A stretch of DNA of 5,951 bases from Nitrospirae bacterium GWC2_42_7 (GCA_001803645.1 MHDW01000085.1:1-5951), one strand, 5' to 3'; shown: positions 1-5,951, numbered from the stretch's first letter. Program-made: numbers and translations. Notes: generated from the sequence alone by a model not told the origin.

Positions 1-50
1 AAAGGAAGGGTTTATTCTTACAATTGATTATGGTTATTCAGATAGCCCAC

Positions 51-56
51 ATTATT
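51..56. repeat. Left target-site duplication ATTATT
   Basis: ATTATT directly abuts the left end of the 178-bp element and is repeated exactly at 235-240. The left copy encodes part of the His-Tyr codons of the methyltransferase remnant. The flanking bases on each side differ (C before and C after here, A before and A after at the right copy), so the duplication is 6 bp and no longer. Confidence 0.75.
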
Positions 57-66
57 CATAAAACAG

Positions 67-104
67 TCATACATTTCTCAAATACGGCTGAAAAAATACT
101 TGAA
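67..104 (+). repeat. Left arm of imperfect inverted repeat of the insertion element
   Basis: Matched blocks, in order, are TCAT, ATTTCTCA, AT, CGG, G, AAAA and TACTTGAA. The reverse complement of 182-218 contains the same blocks in the same order, with about six substitutions and one 1-nt length difference. It is the left subterminal inverted repeat of the 57-234 element. Confidence 0.8.
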
Positions 105-142
105 ATCCTCAAGTTGTAAAGGATTTATAATCTCCGTTTCCC

Positions 143-155
143 TGACACAGTGTCA
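143..155. repeat. Central palindrome TGACACAGTGTCA
   Basis: This is a perfect 6-bp inverted repeat around one central A, close to the midpoint of the insertion element. It could cap the hairpin formed by the outer arms or be a protein-binding operator-like site. No specific binding protein can be named from the sequence. Confidence 0.6.
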
Positions 156-181
156 TTGTCTGTAATTTTAGATCTTATACA

Positions 182-218
182 TTCAAGTACTTTTCCCCCG
201 CATCTGAGAAATTCATGA
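182..218 (-). repeat. Right arm of imperfect inverted repeat of the insertion element
   Basis: It is complementary to 67-104. TTCAAGTA (182-189) pairs with TACTTGAA (97-104), TGAGAAAT (205-212) with ATTTCTCA (73-80), and ATGA (215-218) with TCAT (67-70). The arm ends 16 bp short of the right edge of the element, matching the 10-bp offset on the left. Confidence 0.8.
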
Positions 219-234
219 ATTAAGTGGGATAGGA

Positions 235-240
235 ATTATT
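235..240. repeat. Right target-site duplication ATTATT
   Basis: This is the second copy of ATTATT, adjoining the right end of the insertion. The methyltransferase reading frame resumes immediately after it (TAC AGG GAG GAC...). Confidence 0.75.
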
Positions 241-336
241 ACAGGGAGGACAGGAACAGAGACACTCTTATGTGCTATCACGGCCATCAGCTTAATGAAG
301 ATCCTTATGCGAACATTGGCAGGCAACACCTTTTAA

Positions 337-403
337 ATGACATGATGAAATGCTTGATATTTATATTGTAAATCTTATAACTTATGAAATTTCAGCATGT
401 CAT
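337..403. repeat. Second inverted repeat, 15-bp arms with one mismatch
   Basis: The left arm ATGACATGATGAAAT (337-351) and the right arm ATTTCAGCATGTCAT (389-403) are reverse complements except at one position. They are separated by 37 AT-rich nt. The repeat begins about 10 bp after the point where methyltransferase similarity ends. It has no T-run on either strand directly after the stem, so it does not look like an intrinsic terminator, although it lies 90-155 nt beyond the stop of the minus-strand gene ending at 492. It may be a second small palindromic element or a recombination scar. No flanking direct repeat was found. Confidence 0.55.
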
Positions 404-491
404 AACAATAAATCACGTTGAAATCTAAAGACTTTGAAGGCATTTGTGTCTCTGTATATTAAAATCAACTGCGTTTTTGGGATTAATTTAG
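404..491. other. Non-coding spacer, nothing recognised
   Basis: This AT-rich stretch lies between the second inverted repeat and the 3' end of the minus-strand isomerase-like gene. I see no convincing reading frame, no continuation of the methyltransferase remnant, and no stem plus T-run terminator on the minus strand. Confidence 0.5.
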
Positions 492-1256
492 TTAGGTATG
501 GGCCGTTAGCTTTTTTATGCGCTCCATGCTTTTCATGACATTCTCAGGCGTATGAGCTTCTATGGTGTAAAGGCAGCTCTTGTTCGCAAGCATTTCAAAG
601 AACTCTGTAAAATCAAATGTTCCATCTCCTACAGGTAAGTGCTGGTCTGAGCTCTTGTCATTGTCATGAAGGTGGAGCTCTATAATGTACTGATTAAGAG
701 AATCCATCCAGTCATTGAGGGGGACCTTAGAGAATAAATTGAAGTGGCCTGTATCAAAGCATATCCCGAAATTATCAGAGTTCATTTCTTTCATTAAAAA
801 ATGAAGATTGGATGGTTCATCTTCGAAGATATTTTCGATGGCTATCTTGACTCCCATATCAGATGCGCGCTTGTTCACATGCGTCCATGTAATAAGGCTC
901 TTTTCGAGCCACAGGTCAACATTAAGTGCGTATTTCCATTTTTCATAACCTGAATGAAACACAACAGCCTTTGGTTTCAATATCTCAGAGATATCAAGAA
1001 CATGGGAAAATCTTTCGAGCGTAGCAATTCTGACCTTTGAATCCACTGCTGCCGGAGACAGGTCCATGAAAGGAGCATGTATTGAGAGTGAAGGGTTGTG
1101 ATCAAGACTGTTCTTAAGATTGGTTATCTTGTCTGATGTTGTAACATCAAGCTCAGAAGAGCTGAAATATATCTCAAGATCAAGGGCATTCTTTCTTATA
1201 AAATCGAGATGCTCCGGCATCCTGTGAAATGGGATATGCACATGTGGAGAAGGCAC
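492..1256 (-). CDS. Sugar phosphate isomerase/epimerase-like TIM-barrel protein (AP endonuclease 2 superfamily)
   Basis: This 254-residue single-domain protein has the features of the xylose isomerase-like TIM barrel (Pfam AP_endonuc_2). Strand 1 is HVHIPF (5-10). SIHAPF carries H60, VVFHSGY carries H101, and IENIFEDEP begins at E141. FDTGHF carries D168 and H171. ELHLHDND carries H195, then D204, H206 and the G-D-G turn at 210-212, and TIEAH carries E233. These acidic and His residues line up with metal ligands of the superfamily, so the enzyme is probably a soluble, metal-dependent, intact protein. Substrate is not predictable: members include sugar or inosose isomerases and dehydratases as well as endonuclease IV (about 285 residues, longer than this one). 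The start is GTG at 1256. The next in-frame ATG (1220, residue 13) would delete barrel strand 1. There is no clear Shine-Dalgarno, and the gene begins 5 nt after the upstream FmdB-type gene, which suggests translational coupling. Confidence 0.88.
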   Translation of the reverse strand: MPSPHVHIPFHRMPEHLDFIRKNALDLEIYFSSSELDVTTSDKITNLKNSLDHNPSLSIHAPFMDLSPAAVDSKVRIATLERFSHVLDISEILKPKAVVFHSGYEKWKYALNVDLWLEKSLITWTHVNKRASDMGVKIAIENIFEDEPSNLHFLMKEMNSDNFGICFDTGHFNLFSKVPLNDWMDSLNQYIIELHLHDNDKSSDQHLPVGDGTFDFTEFFEMLANKSCLYTIEAHTPENVMKSMERIKKLTAHT

Positions 1257-1261
1257 TGTTT

Positions 1262-1612
1262 TTAGGCCGAGGCTTCTTTTGATACAGGTTTGTTTTCTGC
1301 TTTTGTCTCTTTTTTAGTTTCAGCTTTTGTCTCTTTTTTGTCTTCGGGTTTTGTGGTTTTAGAGTCTTCGGTTTTGGAACTTTCAACTTTAGGAGCTTTG
1401 CCGGAACCTTTTTCTTTGTCTTTTTTGCTTTTGTCCGAGGCGTAGTCTGTTGCGTACCAGCCTGTTCCTTTGAGCACAAAAGATGTGTTTGAGATCATCT
1501 TCTTCATTTTACCGCTGCAGTCAGGGCATTTCGTAAGAGGCCTGTCAGTAATTTTACACATGATCTCATGATGTTTCCCGCAATTCAGGCATTTATATTC
1601 ATAAATAGGCAT
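1262..1612 (-). CDS. FmdB-family zinc-ribbon protein with Lys/Glu/Thr-rich tail
   Basis: This 116-residue protein begins [12 protein letters not shown], the hallmark of the FmdB/CxxC_CxxC_SSSS putative regulatory family. C8-x2-C11 and C29-x2-C32 form a zinc ribbon, followed by [13 protein letters not shown] (45-57), also typical. FmdB was named from the formamidase/amide operon region of Methylophilus, where a regulatory role was proposed; most members have no proven function. Residues about 59-116 are a low-complexity, highly charged and probably disordered tail ([21 protein letters not shown]). Such tails vary in length among homologues. The ATG at 1612 has GGAGG at 1626-1630 upstream, 13 nt away, slightly long but the only candidate. 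It is the first gene of a minus-strand pair with the TIM-barrel gene and has a good promoter upstream. Family assignment is firm; function is not known. Confidence 0.93.
   Translation of the reverse strand: MPIYEYKCLNCGKHHEIMCKITDRPLTKCPDCSGKMKKMISNTSFVLKGTGWYATDYASDKSKKDKEKGSGKAPKVESSKTEDSKTTKPEDKKETKAETKKETKAENKPVSKEASA
1299..1339. repeat. 17-bp direct repeat within the FmdB tail
   Basis: GCTTTTGTCTCTTTTTT occurs exactly at 1299-1315 and 1323-1339, a 24-bp period that is a multiple of three. It encodes the repeated Lys-Lys-Glu-Thr-Lys-Ala motif of the tail on the minus strand. In-frame slippage here would add or remove eight residues at a time. Confidence 0.7.
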
Positions 1613-1625
1613 AAGTGTTTTAAAA

Positions 1626-1630
1626 CCTCC
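1626..1630 (-). promoter_or_regulatory. Ribosome binding site for the FmdB-family gene
   Basis: The minus strand reads GGAGG followed by 13 nt and then ATG at 1612. The core is perfect but the spacing is longer than usual. Confidence 0.6.
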
Positions 1631-1647
1631 GTTAAATCTTTTCTATT

Positions 1648-1677
1648 ACTATAACTCAGTCTCTTTTCAGGCGTCAA
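1648..1677 (-). promoter_or_regulatory. Sigma-70-type promoter for the FmdB/TIM-barrel pair
   Basis: On the minus strand, TTGACG (1677-1672, 5/6 to consensus) is followed by an 18-nt spacer and TATAGT (1653-1648, 5/6 to consensus). Initiation is expected near 1641, giving a leader of about 28 nt that contains the GGAGG. No comparable plus-strand promoter for glnD stands out in the same 125-bp divergent region. Confidence 0.62.
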
Positions 1678-1727
1678 TTTTAACCATGGATTATAGGTGA
1701 AGATCGCCAATATATGTTATATTTTTA

Positions 1728-1735
1728 AAGGTGAT
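1728..1735 (+). promoter_or_regulatory. Ribosome binding site for glnD
   Basis: AAGGTGAT lies just before the ATG at 1738 and matches the 3' portion of the TAAGGAGGTGAT Shine-Dalgarno consensus. It sits only 2 nt from the start codon, but no better in-frame start exists, since the ATG at 1734 is out of frame. Confidence 0.55.
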
Positions 1736-1737
1736 GT

Positions 1738-4242
1738 ATGACTGAAAATCTAACTACAACAAGCTGTTTTACGCGCGGAATATTCCTAAAGCAGATAGAG
1801 GAATGGATAAGAGAAGGTGCAGGGGGGGTCTCTCTTGCATATAAATGCACTGACAGGATAGATCTCTTGCTCCAGGATATTTTCAATAAAGTCAGCAGGC
1901 CTGAAGGTCTTGTTCTGATCGCAACAGGCAGTTACGGCCGCAAAGAGCTTGCCCCATTTTCTGACATAGACATTATGGTCTTTGGTACTGACAGAACAGA
2001 GACGGAGACTGCGGAGGCCATGCTTTATAAGCTCTGGGATACAGGGCTCGATATAAGCCACTCATTCAGAACAGGCCGGGAATGCATCGAAGATGCAAAT
2101 GATGACATAAAAACAAGGACATCTTTGCTTGAAGCCAGATATGCAGCAGGAGACAGAAATATGTACGATATTTTCAGAAAAGAGGTCTATCCTGATATCG
2201 CATATAAGAACCAGAAGGATTTTGTGAGGAAAAAACTGAAAGAGATGCAGAAAAGGCATTCTGAATCAGGAGAATCGGTTTTGATCCTGGAACCTAATAT
2301 TAAGGAAGGTGAGGGGGGACTGAGGGATGTGCATACTGCCTATTGGCTCTCGAAGGTTGCCTTCAGGATAGAGAACATGAAAGGCTTTTCTGGTCATTTA
2401 AGCCCATATGAGTACAAAAGATTTTTGGCAGCGTATGATTTTCTGCTAAAAACAAGATCCTGTCTTCATTTTGCATCTCAAAGAAAAAATGACGTTCTTG
2501 CTTTCGATCTTCAGAAGGATGTGGCAAAGCTCCTTGGATTCCGGGATTCCCTAAAGTTCACCGCAGCAGAAAGGTTTATGCGTTATTACTATGTTAAAAG
2601 CAAGATCATACAGGATATATCACATAAGCTGATCGTGAAATGCAGCAAGGTTTATGCGGAGATCAGGAAAAAAACGATAATACAGAAAATAACAGATAAC
2701 TTTACTGTATCAGCCGGCAGACTGATAACCACAAATAATGATTTCATCGCAGAGAGCGCGGACCATATTCTGGAGAGTTTTTATCTTTATTCAAAGACCG
2801 GTAAGCCCTTCAGTGATAACCTGAAGGAGAATATAAGATCAAATCTGCTTAAGATAAACAAAAGGACAAGAAACTCCCCGGCTGCTGTTCAGTCTTTTAC
2901 AAAGATACTTAAAAGCAGCCGCGTATATGATACCCTGAGAGAGATGCATGATTCCGGAGTATTAGGAAGATTCATACCTGAATTCGGTGCATTAAGATGG
3001 CTTGTAGTGCATGAACCATACCATATGTATACAGTAGATGAGCATACTATGCTGGCAATCAGGAATCTTGAACTGCTTAAGACCTCACAATATACAAACC
3101 TTGCTCACCTGAAGTCTGTCATGAATGGGCTGGAGAGCCTGAATATGCTTTTTATGGCCCTGCTTTTTCATGATATCGGCAAAGCTGTTGGAAGGCATCA
3201 TGAAGAAGAGGGTTATAAAAGGCTTAAGAATATAATGGAAAGATTCAATTTCGACAGCAGGAAAAGGGCAAGAGTCGAATTCCTTGTCAAAAATCATATC
3301 CTTATGTCGAGGATTGCGCTGAAACGAGAGACAGACGATATCGAGGTTATAGCTCAGTTCGCTGATGCCGTTGAAGATATGGAGAATCTGAAGGCTATCT
3401 ATCTTATAACTTACGCAGACATGTCAGCTGTAAACAGAACTTTTTTTAATGAATGGAAACTTTATCTTCTTGAAGATCTGTATCTGCGCACAGCAGATTA
3501 TTTGAACGGCATAAAGGAGGACAGGTCTGAGTATATAAAAGAACTGAGATCATTGTCCCACGGCCTGGATGAAGGCAAGATCTTCAGCCTGTTAGAGGAA
3601 ATGCCTGAAAGATACATGCTTGCGACCACCAAAAAGAAGGTCATAGAAGATCATATTCTTATAGAGCAGATGAAAAAAAGCGGATTTGCCATGCGTATAG
3701 ACAAGAAAACCGAAAGCGTGATCGAAATTATCATAACCGCAGAGGACCGGCCTGGACTTTTTTCATTGATCGTCGGTTTTTTGTCATCCAAAGGCCTCAA
3801 TATTGTGGCCGGGAGAATATTTACTGGAAAGAAAGGGCTTGTTATTGATAAAATTTCAATTTCGAACTGGAATGAAGTATGGTGGGAAGGCCTGCAGAAA
3901 GACCTCGAAGAGGGGCTCAGGAATATTATAGTCGAAAGAAAACCTCTTCATGTTGTGAGACGTAAAAAGACAGTCAAAAGCCTTTTTAATATATTTGTCG
4001 AGATTGACAATGAATCATCAGATGACTATAGCCTTGTCGAGATATTTTCCCCTGACAGGGTGGGTTTGCTTTATGATATATCAGATGTTATGTACAGGAA
4101 AGACGTGAATATTGTCTCGGCAAGGATAAACACAGATGCAGGCCTTGCTCACGATGTTTTTTACACGCAAATTGAGAAAAAAAAAGTTGATAATATTAAT
4201 GCTCAGGAACTTATAGCTGAACTATGGTCAATGCTAAATTAG
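1738..4242 (+). CDS. glnD: Bifunctional [protein-PII] uridylyltransferase/uridylyl-removing enzyme GlnD
   Basis: This 834-residue cytoplasmic enzyme adds UMP to PII proteins (GlnB/GlnK) when glutamine is low and removes it when glutamine is high, so controlling glutamine synthetase and nitrogen regulation. The nucleotidyltransferase domain is near the N-terminus: GSYGRKE (64-70), then SDID with the metal-binding D76 and D78. The GlnD-specific helical region contains LEPNIKEGEGGLRD (184-197). The HD hydrolase domain spans about 420-570, with H436 (DEH), H478-D479 (HDIGK), H487/H488, H520 and D561, so the uridylyl-removing site looks intact. Two glutamine-sensing ACT domains follow: about 660-735 (AEDRPGLFS) and about 764-834 (SPDRVGLLYDIS). 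The order and length agree with the family (E. coli about 890 residues). No frameshift or missing key residue is seen. The stop overlaps the next gene by 19 bp. No glnB or glnK is in view. Confidence 0.97.
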   Translation: MTENLTTTSCFTRGIFLKQIEEWIREGAGGVSLAYKCTDRIDLLLQDIFNKVSRPEGLVLIATGSYGRKELAPFSDIDIMVFGTDRTETETAEAMLYKLWDTGLDISHSFRTGRECIEDANDDIKTRTSLLEARYAAGDRNMYDIFRKEVYPDIAYKNQKDFVRKKLKEMQKRHSESGESVLILEPNIKEGEGGLRDVHTAYWLSKVAFRIENMKGFSGHLSPYEYKRFLAAYDFLLKTRSCLHFASQRKNDVLAFDLQKDVAKLLGFRDSLKFTAAERFMRYYYVKSKIIQDISHKLIVKCSKVYAEIRKKTIIQKITDNFTVSAGRLITTNNDFIAESADHILESFYLYSKTGKPFSDNLKENIRSNLLKINKRTRNSPAAVQSFTKILKSSRVYDTLREMHDSGVLGRFIPEFGALRWLVVHEPYHMYTVDEHTMLAIRNLELLKTSQYTNLAHLKSVMNGLESLNMLFMALLFHDIGKAVGRHHEEEGYKRLKNIMERFNFDSRKRARVEFLVKNHILMSRIALKRETDDIEVIAQFADAVEDMENLKAIYLITYADMSAVNRTFFNEWKLYLLEDLYLRTADYLNGIKEDRSEYIKELRSLSHGLDEGKIFSLLEEMPERYMLATTKKKVIEDHILIEQMKKSGFAMRIDKKTESVIEIIITAEDRPGLFSLIVGFLSSKGLNIVAGRIFTGKKGLVIDKISISNWNEVWWEGLQKDLEEGLRNIIVERKPLHVVRRKKTVKSLFNIFVEIDNESSDDYSLVEIFSPDRVGLLYDISDVMYRKDVNIVSARINTDAGLAHDVFYTQIEKKKVDNINAQELIAELWSMLN

Positions 4243-5951
4243 CAAAGAGACTGCCGTATATCATAGCCCTTACAGTGGTTATAGGTATCTTAGTCTTTAT
4301 TTTAAGAGGGCCGCATATATCCAATTATCTCAAGAAGATGATCCTGCCTGAAATAGAACTGGCCACAGGAAAGAACGTTGTGGCAAGTAAGATATATATA
4401 AATATCTTCCCGCTATTTATTGAGGCAAAGAACATCAAGATATTTGATGAGAACGGCGTAAAGATCCTGCATGCAAAAAGGGTCAAGTCATATATTGATC
4501 TGTCAGGGCTTTTGAGCAGAGACATTGTAATGCGCAGGCTTGTCATAAAAGAACCTCAAATTACCGCAGACAAACAACAGATCGAAGAAATAGGCGACAA
4601 CATCAGGGCTTATATCTCAAAGAAGAAAGAAACTCAGTTGAACGTTATAGTCAAAGTCATTGAAGTACAGGACGGAGTTGCAAGCCTGAGTGATGATAAA
4701 AGCAAAATTGCCACTGACATTGCCGGATTCAAAGGAGAAATGATCATAGGCAAAGAAAAACGTATCTCTGTCTCTGCTGAGAAAATTAGTTTCCTGAAAG
4801 AAGGATGGCCTGAGGTTACAGGAGATGCTCTTGTTAATCTGACATTAAAAGACAAGGGGATCCAGATAAACAGGCTGGCAGTCAGCTCGATGGGCTCTAC
4901 AATAAAAGGTTCAGGAAGTTACAAAAATGAGAAGGCCAGTCTGAAATTTAATTCAAATCTGTTTGCAATGACCATGAAGAAAATATTCGGTCTTAATAAA
5001 AACGATGAAGGCAGCTTGCAGACCGAGGGGAATCTCACCTATGAACCTAATGGATTATTTGTTGACCTGAAGGTGTCAGGGAGTTTTTATCTTGAGACAT
5101 TGATGGAGCTTCTTAATGTAGAAGACAGGGTGGAAGGATTTGTGGATGTCAATGGAGAGATCAAAGGGCCTATCAATGACATAAAGGCAGCAGGTACAGC
5201 AGTTATGCATAATGGAAATCTTTATGATGTTGATATTGATCACCTGAAGACCAATGTGAAATACGAAAAAGGGATAATGAGATTTTCTGATGCTTTAGGC
5301 CGGCTGTATAATGGTAGTGCAAAAGCTTCTGCATCAATACCGCTTCCCGTGGTGAATACTTTTACACTGAACATTGATTTTTTGGATGTTGACAGTCTGC
5401 CCCTGTTTAAGCTTATTGGCTGGGATCCAGGTATCAGCCCTGGAAAGGTTGTTGGAAGCTTGTCATCATCCGGTGCAGAATTTGATCCAAAAGGGTGGTT
5501 TGAGTACAAGAACACAAAACAGGGCAAAGATGCTCTTGGAAGGGTCAATAGAGCTACAGGCAGGTTCGCTATGACCGGCCCTGTTCTTTCATTAGCAGAC
5601 CTCAAGGTGAATACAGACAAAACAGAATTAAATGCCAGTGGTGATATTGATGTTCATAAAGGGATGCTTGACCTTAAAAGCAGCATGAAGACAGAAGATG
5701 CGTCTGATCTGAGTTCGCCTTATTATGAAAAGCTCAAAGGTAGTGCTGACTTTAATGGAAAGATCACCGGGTCGTTCGATGACCCTGTAATAAAAGGAAT
5801 TCTCAGAATATATGATCCTGTTATTGAGGGATATGCATCAGACGGACTTGATGCTGATTTTACATACAGAAAGAATTTTCTTGAAGTCAGAAAAATGTCT
5901 ATCAAAGCAAAAAACGAAATTGGCAGGATGGAAGGGAGCATTGATTATAAG
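4224..5951 (+). CDS. AsmA/TamB-like membrane-anchored envelope protein (3' end beyond window)
   Basis: An open frame of 576 codons runs from ATG 4224 to the right edge with no stop. The N-terminus is MVNAKLAKRLPYIIALTVV, a short basic segment then one hydrophobic helix (about residues 10-27) that should anchor the protein in the inner membrane with the bulk in the periplasm. The part after the helix (NVVASKIYINIFPLFIEAKN) resembles AsmA-family N-termini. Later segments are alternating beta-strand repeats with 'G-ING-IKGPINDIKAAGTA' and 'ADFNGKITGSFDDPVIKG' phrases, typical of AsmA/YhdP/TamB-type proteins. These form long hydrophobic grooves thought to carry phospholipids to the outer membrane. 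The start overlaps the end of glnD by 19 bp with only a weak AGGA (4205-4208), so translation is probably coupled. It could equally be classed as a DUF748 or DUF3971-type protein; the missing C-terminal domain would decide. Confidence 0.85.
   Translation, partial: MVNAKLAKRLPYIIALTVVIGILVFILRGPHISNYLKKMILPEIELATGKNVVASKIYINIFPLFIEAKNIKIFDENGVKILHAKRVKSYIDLSGLLSRDIVMRRLVIKEPQITADKQQIEEIGDNIRAYISKKKETQLNVIVKVIEVQDGVASLSDDKSKIATDIAGFKGEMIIGKEKRISVSAEKISFLKEGWPEVTGDALVNLTLKDKGIQINRLAVSSMGSTIKGSGSYKNEKASLKFNSNLFAMTMKKIFGLNKNDEGSLQTEGNLTYEPNGLFVDLKVSGSFYLETLMELLNVEDRVEGFVDVNGEIKGPINDIKAAGTAVMHNGNLYDVDIDHLKTNVKYEKGIMRFSDALGRLYNGSAKASASIPLPVVNTFTLNIDFLDVDSLPLFKLIGWDPGISPGKVVGSLSSSGAEFDPKGWFEYKNTKQGKDALGRVNRATGRFAMTGPVLSLADLKVNTDKTELNASGDIDVHKGMLDLKSSMKTEDASDLSSPYYEKLKGSADFNGKITGSFDDPVIKGILRIYDPVIEGYASDGLDADFTYRKNFLEVRKMSIKAKNEIGRMEGSIDYK

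Larger units (their letters stand above)
57..234. mobile_element. 178-bp MITE-like non-autonomous insertion element
   Basis: This segment sits inside the MidA-family remnant between two exact copies of ATTATT (51-56 and 235-240). Excising the element plus one copy restores the methyltransferase frame with the expected residues across the junction. That is strong internal evidence for a discrete insertion with target-site duplication. Subterminal inverted repeats (67-104 and 182-218) match at about 30 of 37-38 positions, so a single strand could fold into a long imperfect hairpin. A perfect palindrome, TGACAC-A-GTGTCA (143-155), lies near the middle. There is no room for a transposase. These are the hallmarks of a MITE mobilised in trans. 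The family is not recognised, and the outermost 10-16 bp on each side pair poorly, so the exact ends rest on the direct repeats. Confidence 0.78.
2..326 (+). pseudogene. Disrupted MidA-family (DUF185) SAM-dependent methyltransferase, C-terminal remnant
   Basis: Two coding pieces of one protein are visible. Frame 2 from position 2 reads KEGFILTIDYGYSDSPHYS and stops at TAA 59-61. A second piece at about 241-326 reads YREDRNRDTLMCYHGHQ followed by LNEDPYANIGRQ. In intact MidA/NDUFAF7-type methyltransferases (Pfam Methyltransf_28) these segments are contiguous: a 'LTIDYGY' strand, a short link with an 'RGTL-CY-RH' motif, then 'N-DPY--IG-QDIT'. Deleting 57-240 joins codon T56-A241-C242 (Tyr) and gives one uninterrupted reading frame. 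After Gln at 324-326 the expected 'DITAHV' continuation is absent. The frame runs through unrelated residues to TAA 369-371, so the C-terminal part is lost. The N-terminal part would lie left of the window. Family members methylate arginine on partner proteins (mitochondrial NDUFAF7 acts on a complex I subunit); the bacterial role is less clear. The product is very probably non-functional. Confidence 0.83.

Noticed and set aside
103..126. AAATCC...GGATTT small stem inside the element as a terminator
   Set aside because: It has only six base pairs with a 12-nt loop and no following T-run. It is better explained as part of the internal structure of the insertion element.
125..235. Minus-strand open stretch of 36 codons inside the insertion element, with a plausible-looking composition (includes HEFLRCGGKVLECIRSK)
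   Set aside because: It has no start codon or ribosome binding site, is enclosed by stops, and coincides with the inverted-repeat arm. It could be a fossil of a transposase end, but nothing recognisable supports that.
1180..1479. Lys-rich 99-codon open frame on the minus strand
   Set aside because: It is an out-of-frame shadow of the low-complexity tail of the FmdB-type gene and the start of the TIM-barrel gene, with no family resemblance.
1691..1723. Possible glnD promoter (TTATAG or TATATT as -10)
   Set aside because: No acceptable -35 lies at the right distance for either. The TATATT option would place initiation at the ribosome binding site itself.
1613..1737. Riboswitch or structured leader before glnD
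   Set aside because: The region is only 125 bp, carries the divergent minus-strand promoter, and shows no recognisable conserved aptamer motif or terminator/anti-terminator pair.
5240..5620. 126-codon open frame on the minus strand
   Set aside because: It lies antisense to the AsmA/TamB-like frame, which has coherent beta-repeat protein sequence and a membrane anchor. The antisense product has no recognisable domain or ribosome binding site.

Overview
The window is about 6 kb of AT-rich bacterial DNA (around 40% G+C by eye) with frequent ATA, AGA and AGG codons. It looks chromosomal. The gene content (a PII-modifying GlnD, a membrane-anchored AsmA/TamB-type protein implying an outer membrane, an FmdB-type zinc ribbon) suggests a diderm such as a Nitrospirota or deltaproteobacterial lineage. 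That placement is inference from general resemblance only.

Layout. Positions 1-491 hold no intact gene. They contain a broken C-terminal part of a MidA-family (DUF185/Methyltransf_28) SAM-dependent methyltransferase on the + strand, whose 5' part lies off the left edge. It is interrupted by a 178-bp element (57-234) that has long imperfect inverted repeats and is flanked by an exact 6-bp direct repeat, ATTATT. Removing the element and one ATTATT copy rejoins the reading frame perfectly. The coding resemblance ends again near 326, just before a second 15-bp inverted repeat (337-351/389-403).

Positions 492-1612 hold a two-gene minus-strand unit. An FmdB-family zinc-ribbon protein with a long Lys/Glu/Thr tail is followed after 5 nt by a TIM-barrel protein of the sugar phosphate isomerase/AP endonuclease IV superfamily. 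A good sigma-70-like promoter on the minus strand lies in the 125-bp divergent intergenic region.

Positions 1738-5951 hold a plus-strand unit: a complete glnD (nucleotidyltransferase, HD and two ACT domains), whose last 19 bp overlap the start of a large AsmA/TamB-like envelope protein gene. That gene is open to the right edge (576 codons visible). GlnD senses nitrogen status through glutamine and modifies PII. The downstream gene belongs to envelope lipid transport or biogenesis, so the pair is linked by transcription and translation rather than by an obvious shared pathway.

The most notable item is the small non-autonomous insertion element and the gene it broke. The remaining genes are recognisable members of known families.
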